This document shows, in pieces, positions 57,857-64,000 of a stretch of DNA of 64,000 nucleotides. Each line of letters begins with the position of its first letter. Positions within the stretch are counted from its first letter, which is position 1. The notes beneath the pieces were generated by a model. The model was not told the DNA's origin. It made no database searches and was given only the letters and a program-made list of their open reading frames with translations. A program made the position numbers and the translations under genes. Source of the DNA: Acuticoccus sp. MNP-M23. Lineage in GTDB: Bacteria; Pseudomonadota; Alphaproteobacteria; Rhizobiales; Amorphaceae. The DNA is taken from positions 2,534,501-2,598,500 of the forward strand of contig NZ_CP133480.1 of the NCBI RefSeq assembly GCF_031195445.1, written 5' to 3'.

Positions 57857-59059
57857 CTATGACTTGGCCGCCTTCATTGGCGTAGGCGACCCGTCGCCGC
57901 CGAGGGTCAGGTTGGCCCAGATCGGGAATCGGCCGTGTTCGAGTATTGCGCGCAGCACGCGGCGGACCAGCTCATCAGCGGCGTCGAGGTCGACCTTTGA
58001 CTTGGGAGAAAGGACGCCAGTGTGCACCGCCTGCGAGCGTGCGGTGTAGAGGCGCTTGGTCTCGGCGAAGATCGTCTCCCGCTCCGATGGGTTTCTGCCT
58101 AGCAGCCAGGCCGCGCGTGTCCCGATCTTGTGCGTTATCTCGGCATTACCCTCGCCATGCCCGTGCATGAGCGCGATCTCGGACGCGATTCCCAGTTCGA
58201 GAGCGCGATCGACGGGCGAGCTGGCCAGCCTTGCGCGTCCGAGTCGGTCGATGGAACGCGCCAGGCTGTCGAGTTCGTCGAACGCGGCCAATGCGCCGTA
58301 GATCCGCTTCACGTCTTGGGCGGCCACCGGGCGCGAGAACTTCGGGTGTGCCGCGAACGGGCGGCCTGCTGAATTTCTCTCGCGGGCGACGAACAGCGCG
58401 TCACGGTGCGGCTCCAGCACGGTGAGCGGGAGTTCGACCGGTCCGTTGCTGGCCAGCAGGCAGGCCAACCGCGCGCGCGCCCGGACATTATCCCGTTCGG
58501 GGGACGGAGGTGCGGTATCGCTCTTCCCCGGGCACTCACGATCATCGGTGCTGCGCACGTGGAATGCCGGGGTAACTATGAAGGTCTGCCGAAGTATGGC
58601 CGTGCCTGTCGGGAGGTGGACCGACTGGAACTGCGATAGGAGCCGCAGCGCCTCTAACGGGTCGTCCGATAGCGTCGGGACAATGGTGATCCCACTTCCC
58701 AGGTCGCAGATCGCGTCGATCTCGATGCCAAACACCGGCGAAGCGTCCACGTAGGAAGCGGAGTTGGTAGCGACCTGAGCGTCGAAGGTAGCGAAAATTT
58801 CATCCGGTGCCATCTTCTCGACGAGTCGGTCGATGACCCATTCGCCCGTTCTGGCGGTCGCCCGTACATGTCTACCGTCGCCCGTATGGATCCAGAGGTC
58901 GCGATGCGAGCTGAAGGGCGGCACACGGCCCAGCTGATCAGTCAGGCGGGCGGACGCCCCATCACGCCACAGCGCGTAATGCTTCGCCCTCTTAATGCCG
59001 GCGAGTTCGCCCGCGATGAGGCGGATGTATTCGATCGCGGTTGCGTGCTGCCCATTCAT
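57857..59059 (-). CDS. HEPN-domain protein (ApeA-HEPN-like C-terminus)
   Basis: A 400-residue protein. The C-terminal third reads ALELGIASEIALMHG, IGTRAAWLLGRNPSERETIF, then LYTARSQAVHTG. The last holds the R-x4-H motif (R341, H346) of HEPN ribonucleases, in the arrangement seen in ApeA-type and related putative abortive-infection proteins. The N-terminal 270 residues are a beta-rich region that I cannot name and that could be the sensor. It faces the NTPase/nuclease gene and is followed on its own strand by the broken DUF6602-like gene. A consensus TATAAT lies just 8 bases before the ATG, so its mRNA is probably leaderless. RNase activity is inferred from the motif. Confidence 0.7.
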   Translation of the reverse strand: MNGQHATAIEYIRLIAGELAGIKRAKHYALWRDGASARLTDQLGRVPPFSSHRDLWIHTGDGRHVRATARTGEWVIDRLVEKMAPDEIFATFDAQVATNSASYVDASPVFGIEIDAICDLGSGITIVPTLSDDPLEALRLLSQFQSVHLPTGTAILRQTFIVTPAFHVRSTDDRECPGKSDTAPPSPERDNVRARARLACLLASNGPVELPLTVLEPHRDALFVARERNSAGRPFAAHPKFSRPVAAQDVKRIYGALAAFDELDSLARSIDRLGRARLASSPVDRALELGIASEIALMHGHGEGNAEITHKIGTRAAWLLGRNPSERETIFAETKRLYTARSQAVHTGVLSPKSKVDLDAADELVRRVLRAILEHGRFPIWANLTLGGDGSPTPMKAAKS

Positions 59060-59067
59060 GCCGTCAA

Positions 59068-59095
59068 ATTATACGCGCGATAAGCCCGGTGTCGC
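59068..59095 (-). promoter_or_regulatory. Promoter of the HEPN gene, predicted leaderless
   Basis: On the minus strand a perfect -10 box TATAAT (59073-59068) is followed by 8 bases and then the ATG at 59059. A possible -35 GCGACA, matching TTGACA at 4 of 6 bases, lies 16 bases upstream. Transcription would begin at or next to the A of the ATG. Confidence 0.55.
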
Positions 59096-59755
59096 GGTGC
59101 AATCTGCGCCGTTCCAAGTTTATGCCCGTCAGCCGGGCTTGGCGAACCGTGGCAATCCATCGGCAATGCGCGTCTCACGTTTCGTCGGCAGCCGGTTCGG
59201 ACTGCTGGACATCGAACACCGTCGATTGAAAGTGGTGATGCTCGCCGACGTCAACGATCCACTCGGGATGCTACTCTACGCCTGTACCGGGGAAGGTCCA
59301 TCGGCGCATTCGTGTCGCCCGTAACGGTTCGCTAAGCGGACCGGATGCTGTGGCGTCAGCCGGCTGACACCCATCGGCTGTCAAAGTTACAATGGTCCTG
59401 AATATCGGAATATAAGCGGTCACTGACGGCCGCCATTACGTACAAGCCGATAGTTTTGGGTCAGAGATGCGAGCGGGTATCTAGACAAGAGCTTCTGGCG
59501 CGTGTCCCCCCCCGTGCCCCTGCGCTTCCTGATGTCTACCGGCGAGGCGTAGAGCCGGGGGGAATGATCCAGATAATGTATCGATGTCTCGATCGGCGGA
59601 TCCAACCGATCAAACGGTCGTGCATGCAGCTCCCACTCCTGAACCATCGGCATGGCGATCGAATTGAGGAGCGCTTAGGCACCATTAACTGAGACCTCCT
59701 CACAAGAATGTCCGCTAGGGCATACTCCAGTGGACGGTCCTAAGGCAGCTGAAAT

Positions 59756-59792
59756 AGCGTCCGTATGGGTTGACCTAGGCTTTTCGGACGCT
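59756..59792. promoter_or_regulatory. Inverted-repeat site upstream of the serine recombinase (res/operator candidate)
   Basis: AGCGTCCG (59756-59763) and CGGACGCT (59785-59792) form a perfect 8-bp inverted repeat spanning 37 bases. Related GTCC/GGAC half-sites flank it: GTCC at 59710 with GGAC at 59732, and CGGACA at 59801 and 59816. Several dyads of about 30 bp in front of a resolvase gene are the usual layout of a res site that also represses the gene. Confidence 0.5.
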
Positions 59793-59834
59793 GATAAGAC
59801 CGGACATCGCCCTTACGGACACCGGATCCTCCCC

Positions 59835-60470
59835 ATGAGCAAGACCGTCCTCTATGCCCGCGTCTCGACGACCGAGCAGACCCTCAGCCACCAGCGGACC
59901 CAGGCGGAAGCCGCCGGGTTCACCTTCGATGATGTCCTTTCCGATCATGGCGTCTCTGGTGTGAGCGTGCCGCTGAACGAGAGGCCGGAAGGAAGGAGGC
60001 TGTTCGATGTCCTACGCGCTGGGGACGTGCTGGTGGTCCGATGGATCGACAGGTTGGGGCGCAACTACGCTGACGTGACGGAGACCGTACGGGAGCTGCT
60101 GGCCCGAGGGATCACCATCAAGACGGTGATCAACGCGATGACCTTCGACGGGTCGGCCAAGGACCCGATGTCGAAGGCTGTCCGGGACGCGCAGCTCAGC
60201 TTCATGGCCGCAATGGCAGAGGCCCAGGTGGAGACGACGCGGGAGGCTCAGGCCGCTGGGATCGCTGCTGCGAGGGAGCGGGGGACCTACCGGGGCCGGA
60301 AGCCCAGCTTCGACCGTCAACAGCTCCAGAGCGTCGTGGGGATGCTGGCTGAGGGCCTTGCTCCGGCAGAGATCGCCCGGCGCGCGCGCGTATCGCGACA
60401 GACTGTCTACAGGATCAAGGAGGATCCAGCGGGTGCTGGGAGAGCGCTGAGGGCCTGGGAGGCCGCCTGA
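59835..60470 (+). CDS. Serine recombinase, resolvase/invertase family
   Basis: A 211-residue small serine recombinase. The catalytic serine S11 is in LYARVSTTEQ, followed by FDDVLSDHGVSGV, LRAGDVLVVRWIDRLGRNY (the DRLGR signature) and LSFMAAMAEAQVETTREAQAAGI on the long E-helix. The C-terminal helix-turn-helix is LAPAEIARRARVSRQTVYRI. ATG 59835 (MSKTVLYARV) is used; the frame is open further upstream, but that stretch overlaps the inverted repeats. Such enzymes resolve cointegrates or dimers, or invert DNA, on plasmids and transposons. Confidence 0.92.
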   Translation: MSKTVLYARVSTTEQTLSHQRTQAEAAGFTFDDVLSDHGVSGVSVPLNERPEGRRLFDVLRAGDVLVVRWIDRLGRNYADVTETVRELLARGITIKTVINAMTFDGSAKDPMSKAVRDAQLSFMAAMAEAQVETTREAQAAGIAAARERGTYRGRKPSFDRQQLQSVVGMLAEGLAPAEIARRARVSRQTVYRIKEDPAGAGRALRAWEAA

Positions 60471-60960
60471 CAACGAGCGCTGATCTCCTCGGGTGCCAAA
60501 CCGCTGAGTCCGCTGGTTCCGCTGGACAAAGTGCCCCTGATAGCTGGGGGCGCTCCTAGGTACGGGGGGCACTTCTCTGTAATCCTTCCTCCGGTCCGCG
60601 ACCGCCATCACCGTTGCACGGTCACCATGCAACAGCTCCCGCTTCAATGACGCGATGAACCGGCTTGCTGAGCGGATGCCGGCGAATGTCTTCCGTGTGC
60701 GTCTGTCGCACCGTGCGCGACCTCGATGCCCTCAATCACCCTTCACGGCTCCTTCAAAGCCCTGAGTGGCCCGCAGGTCCGCCCTGACGGACGTTCGCGC
60801 ATGTTCCTGTTGAGCGGTACGGGAGTACCCCACGCGTACTCCCGATGACCGTACGAACCCTCGGAGACGGCAATTCCCTACCCTTGGGACAAAGCGGCCG
60901 CCACGGACACCTCCACGGCGGTCCGGCGTCCCTCATGAACACCTCAGGGGAACACCTACA
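60471..60960. other. Intergenic region after the serine recombinase, 490 bp
   Basis: No supported gene. An inverted repeat AAGTGCCCC (60529-60537) with GGGGCACTT (60566-60574) may be the recombinase terminator or an element end. The last 20 bases give the ribosome binding site AGGGGAA of the next gene. Confidence 0.4.
60529..60574. repeat. 9-bp inverted repeat
   Basis: AAGTGCCCC and GGGGCACTT are exact inverse complements, 28 bases apart, 58 bases after the recombinase stop. It lacks a T-run. It could be a terminator-like hairpin or a protein binding site. Confidence 0.4.
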
Positions 60961-61629
60961 ATGACTGCACCCAAACGCATGTGCGCCGTCTCCGGCTGCA
61001 CCAAGATGACGGCCGGCTACAGCCGGTACTGCACGACCCACCGAGCCACCGTGAGGAAACAGGGTCACCCTGAGCAGACCGCGATCAGACGCAAGGAGCT
61101 GGCATCGTTCGAGGAGATCGTCGCCAAGTACCTCCGCAACAATCCCGACGCCGGGGCGTGGAAGGTCCTCGACCAGATGTGGCGGGACCGAGTCCGCGAG
61201 GCCCGGCGGCAGACCGAGGCGACCCAGAGTAGTCCTTCGAGCCAGACCCGATTGGCTGCGGCACGCGAGATCGTGAAGGTCGACCGCGACTGCCACTGGC
61301 AGGAGATCATGGCGGTGGTCGCCGCAGCCTGGATGCTGCAGGAGCAACAGCCCCTGCGTGTGAAGTCCGACGATGCCATGCGGGTCCAGGTCGCTCGTCT
61401 GGTCCGACAGATCGTGCCGAAGGGCGGCCACCGCTACCTCGACCGGCACGGCAACGAGACGGCCAAGGCGCCGTACATTCCCGTGAGGCAGTCCGAGATC
61501 TTCGGTCAGTGGTTGATCGAGGCCTTTGCGGCCCTCGGCATGCGGCTGCTGGACCTGGAGAAAGCCGAGCAGGAGCGTCGGATCCTGATGCGGCAGGAGC
61601 TGTCCAGCGGCCTTGCTTCGCTGCGCTGA
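60961..61629 (+). CDS. Unknown element protein with N-terminal zinc-finger-like motif
   Basis: A 222-residue protein that I do not recognise. Cys8, Cys13, Cys24 and His27 in MCAVSGCTKMTAGYSRYCTTH form a C-x4-C-x10-C-x2-H pattern able to bind zinc. The rest is helical and basic, with a middle part (WQEIMAVVAAAWMLQEQQ) and a C-terminal helix rich in Glu/Arg. AGGGGAA lies 9 bases before the ATG. It stands between the recombinase and a second unknown gene in the mobile region, so a DNA-linked role such as replication or regulation is plausible, not shown. Confidence 0.7.
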   Translation: MTAPKRMCAVSGCTKMTAGYSRYCTTHRATVRKQGHPEQTAIRRKELASFEEIVAKYLRNNPDAGAWKVLDQMWRDRVREARRQTEATQSSPSSQTRLAAAREIVKVDRDCHWQEIMAVVAAAWMLQEQQPLRVKSDDAMRVQVARLVRQIVPKGGHRYLDRHGNETAKAPYIPVRQSEIFGQWLIEAFAALGMRLLDLEKAEQERRILMRQELSSGLASLR

Positions 61630-61887
61630 CCACCGCCCGTCCGATCTCGACGTCGAACTCTCGACCGCGACTCACGCGTATCCCAAATCCGATCCGCTGC
61701 TGCGACCGCCCACGTGTCGCAACGTCCCTGGCGCCCATCCAAGAGCGCGCCCACCCGGACATCAGCGCCGGGGGACTTGATGCGGATCACCACCATCATC
61801 TCGTGGCCCACGGCCGCGCCCTCATCAAACGCGCCTGCACGCCAGCCCTCTGGCCGCGTCCGGCGCCAAGGCGAAGGATTCTATCCC

Positions 61888-62730
61888 ATGGCACACATCC
61901 ACGGCACAAAGCTCACCTGCGACGAGCTGCTGAAGAATTTCTACTACCACAAGAGCCGCGCCAAGCAGTTTCTCGAGAACGATGGCGGCGACATCGGTGC
62001 GGCCACCGAAGACGAACTGGCTGAGGTCAAGACCGTTGCCAGCGAGCTGATTGAGAAAGCCAGAACCGGCCGTCAGACTGACTCCGTCATCGTCTTGCCG
62101 GACCAGAGCAATCGGTATGACCCGGAAGAACGGGCGGATGAGACCAAGCTCGACGAAGACGGAGCAGACGAGGTCACCCATGATCGTACTCCTGAGCCCG
62201 CTGAGGAGCAGGAAGGCGAACAAGCTGAGTGCGGTGAGATCCAAGCCGGTCGCGAGGCATGGGCTGAGGAAAAAGCCAACGCCGGAAGGAGCCGTGAACG
62301 ATGGTTGAAGATCGGCCGTGCGCTGCAGATCGGCCGGGACCTCCACGCCAGCAATCGTGGCTTCAGCGAGTGGTGCCTCGAACACGGCTTCGACGACCTC
62401 CACCGCAACGACCGGACGAATGCCATGTGGCTGGCCAACAACTGGGAGGAGGTCCAGGCGACGTTGCATGGTGACCGTGCGATGCCCTCGACCCCCGGCG
62501 AGATCCGCCGCGCCTTCAACAAGGCCAAGAAGGGAGCCGAGAAGGGCGCGGACGGGGACGATAGCAGCCCCTCCAACAAGGAGGATGATGGTGACCGCTC
62601 GGACGACAAGAAGACCACGTCCTCGCTTCAGAAGGTCATCAGCCGGATGACGCCAGAGCAGAAGGTCCAGCTGCTCGGCATTGCCGAAGGCATCCTCGAC
62701 GAAGACTTCGCGCTGGTTATGGACGACTGA
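61888..62730 (+). CDS. Unknown acidic element protein, DUF3102-like middle
   Basis: A 280-residue acidic protein. The N-terminus (CDELLKNFYYHKSRAKQF) and the DELAEVKTVASELIEKAR helix are followed by a highly charged linker (Glu/Asp rich, residues about 85-130). Then comes RERWLKIGRALQIGRDLHAS and FSEWCLEHGF, which resembles the DUF3102 pattern of plasmid and phage proteins. The C-terminus SLQKVISRMTPEQKVQLLG is a further short helix. AAGGA is 9 bases before ATG 61888. The function is unknown; its neighbours suggest element maintenance or replication. Confidence 0.7.
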   Translation: MAHIHGTKLTCDELLKNFYYHKSRAKQFLENDGGDIGAATEDELAEVKTVASELIEKARTGRQTDSVIVLPDQSNRYDPEERADETKLDEDGADEVTHDRTPEPAEEQEGEQAECGEIQAGREAWAEEKANAGRSRERWLKIGRALQIGRDLHASNRGFSEWCLEHGFDDLHRNDRTNAMWLANNWEEVQATLHGDRAMPSTPGEIRRAFNKAKKGAEKGADGDDSSPSNKEDDGDRSDDKKTTSSLQKVISRMTPEQKVQLLGIAEGILDEDFALVMDD

Positions 62731-62896
62731 CCCGCAGGCGCTCGCCGACAGTTCGTCTCCGCGCGAAGACCACGGCTCGCCGCAAGGCGGCAACCACAAC
62801 ACCCACACAACAACTGAAACGGCGCAGTGCGTCACCTCGCGGCCCATCGGGCTTCGGGGAGCGACGTGCTGCGCGCATGAGAAAGCACAACACCCC

Positions 62897-64000
62897 ATGA
62901 AGACCGATATCGACAATTTCCTCGACCTCGCGCGGCGCTTCCACGCCCGGCGAGGCGGTGGAAACCTGACGCCCACCATGCTGAAGACGGGCAAAGCGCT
63001 CTACCACTTCTTCAATCAGGCCCAGAAGGACGCAGAGACAGGGATCAAGCGGATGCAGGTTGCTGCAGCGCCAACTGGATCGGGCAAGTCGACCGCCACG
63101 CTGGCGTACGCCGCTCACCTCTGGAGCACCCAAGGCAAGACCACCGTAATCCTCGTCGACACCATCCAGCAGGCCGAGAACATTTGGCAGGACGCTCGGC
63201 ACCTGTTCGCCGAGGAGGAGGCGTTCCGCTCCACCGTGAACGTGTTCACGTCGATGCATCGGGTCGACACCGATCCCCGGCGCCGGGAGACCGATTGCCA
63301 GAGCTACGGTATCCGGCCCACCAATCCGCCGATCGCCTTAAACGATACCGTGCGGGAGGGGGTCGCAGTCCTGGGCCTCCCCGAGTGGCCGATCCTCATT
63401 GCCACACAGCGCTTCTGGGTTGGCAAGAACGGCTGGAAGGCCACCGAGGGCCGGTCGCTGATCGTCCTCGACGAGTGGACCGGCCGGGTAGAGAACTACT
63501 CCCTCGCGATCGGCGACCTCAACAGGCTCCGCAACCTCTATGACCGCACGATGCTGGTCGACGAGGAGACCCGCGACCAGACCTCGCTCGACCTTGAGGA
63601 GATCTCCGGCCTCATCGACGCCGCTTACACGGAGGTGAAGGGCGAGGCTGGTCACAAGGGGCGGTACGTGCCGCTGCCGGTCGACCGAAGCGAGGCTGTC
63701 AGCCGTGTCGCCGATCGATGGCTCGCCGAGAAAGACAAGGCCCTCACCCCGCTGCAGAAGGCGGGCAAGGAGCTGGTCGAGAACGCGATGGGCTTCATCG
63801 TCGCCCTGGACAAGGGACAGGTGGTGAAGGCGAGGCACCAGCCGGATCGCGGGTACGGTGGCCAGTTCGTTGGCTACTGCGTCAGCTACGAGATCCAGCC
63901 GGGAATTGTCCTCCTTGATGCCACGGGCAGGCTGGATGGGATCGACCAGTTCACGTCGTGGCGTTCCAGCGAGTGCGCCGAGGTCCCGGTGATCGACTAC
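62897..64000 (+). CDS. P-loop NTPase/helicase-like protein, cut by the window end
   Basis: The frame runs from ATG 62897 (MKTDIDNFLD) without a stop to the last base, 368 codons seen. Walker A PTGSGKST is at residues 59-66, and the Walker B-like LIVLDEW has D192 and E193. Between them lie VILVDTIQQAENIW and PILIATQRFW. The fold looks like the N-terminal RecA-like domain of a superfamily 2 helicase or a related DNA-dependent ATPase; DEW instead of DEAD/DEAH is unusual. It follows the two unknown element genes on the same strand and may be the replication or packaging ATPase of the element. The C-terminal part lies outside the window. Confidence 0.75.
   Translation, partial: MKTDIDNFLDLARRFHARRGGGNLTPTMLKTGKALYHFFNQAQKDAETGIKRMQVAAAPTGSGKSTATLAYAAHLWSTQGKTTVILVDTIQQAENIWQDARHLFAEEEAFRSTVNVFTSMHRVDTDPRRRETDCQSYGIRPTNPPIALNDTVREGVAVLGLPEWPILIATQRFWVGKNGWKATEGRSLIVLDEWTGRVENYSLAIGDLNRLRNLYDRTMLVDEETRDQTSLDLEEISGLIDAAYTEVKGEAGHKGRYVPLPVDRSEAVSRVADRWLAEKDKALTPLQKAGKELVENAMGFIVALDKGQVVKARHQPDRGYGGQFVGYCVSYEIQPGIVLLDATGRLDGIDQFTSWRSSECAEVPVIDY

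Larger units (their letters stand above)
59060..59834. other. Intergenic region between the HEPN and serine recombinase genes
   Basis: About 775 bases. Its left end holds the HEPN promoter and its right end a candidate recombinase site. Between them I find no gene with a start, ribosome binding site and recognisable product. A 52-codon plus-strand frame from 59166 (MRVSRFVGSRFG) is possible but unsupported. Confidence 0.45.

Noticed and set aside
60754-61449. 231-codon minus-strand frame over the zinc-finger-like gene
   Set aside because: The plus-strand gene has a good ribosome binding site and Cys/His motif; the minus frame has neither.

Overview
The window is GC-rich chromosomal DNA that reads as an alphaproteobacterium, probably Hyphomicrobiales. 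The basis is a rhizobial-type porin, a DUF1127 small protein, many stop/start overlaps, and a trehalose/alpha-glucan cluster with an alphaproteobacterial EcfG-like promoter. I cannot name the genus from sequence alone. No rRNA, tRNA or CRISPR array was seen.

Layout, 0-10 kb: the last codons of a GreA-like gene and a bidirectional terminator; a small unknown gene; the ABC-F factor ettA; a membrane-anchored class III nucleotide cyclase; a convergent RTX metalloprotease of the serralysin type; a class III aminotransferase; and a GH15 trehalase-like enzyme paired with an SDR glucose-dehydrogenase-like enzyme.

10.8-27.2 kb: one long, tightly packed run of carbohydrate genes: membrane protein, glgE, a treS-maltokinase fusion, glgB, glgX/treX, treZ, malQ, treY. 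TreS, Mak, GlgE and GlgB convert trehalose to branched alpha-glucan through maltose 1-phosphate. GlgX/TreX, TreY and TreZ convert alpha-glucan back to trehalose, and MalQ reworks the short chains. The run therefore encodes a full trehalose/glucan cycle without glgC or glgA.

27.5-42.7 kb: a porin with a strong terminator, then two consecutive peptide-type (Opp/Dpp-like) ABC importers joined without a gap. The second one continues into a FAD oxidoreductase and phosphonoacetaldehyde hydrolase (phnX), which suggests uptake and breakdown of an aminophosphonate.

43-49.5 kb: a DUF1127 gene, a WcbI-like gene, an IS5-type transposase 3' remnant, a 1059-residue RTX repeat protein with 270-bp internal tandem repeats, and a membrane protein. 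A 5' remnant of an IS5-type transposase follows at 49.6 kb.

50-64 kb: an integrated mobile region that runs off the right edge. It holds a low-GC secreted Cys-rich protein, a tyrosine integrase preceded by three short direct repeats, and a 1470-residue NACHT-like NTPase with a C-terminal PD-(D/E)XK nuclease motif. Convergent to it is a HEPN-type gene with an apparently leaderless promoter, followed by a broken DUF6602-like gene. Next come a serine recombinase with an inverted-repeat site upstream, two unfamiliar element genes and a P-loop NTPase cut by the window end. The integrase-adjacent NTPase/nuclease, HEPN and DUF6602 group is the best candidate here for an undescribed defence system.
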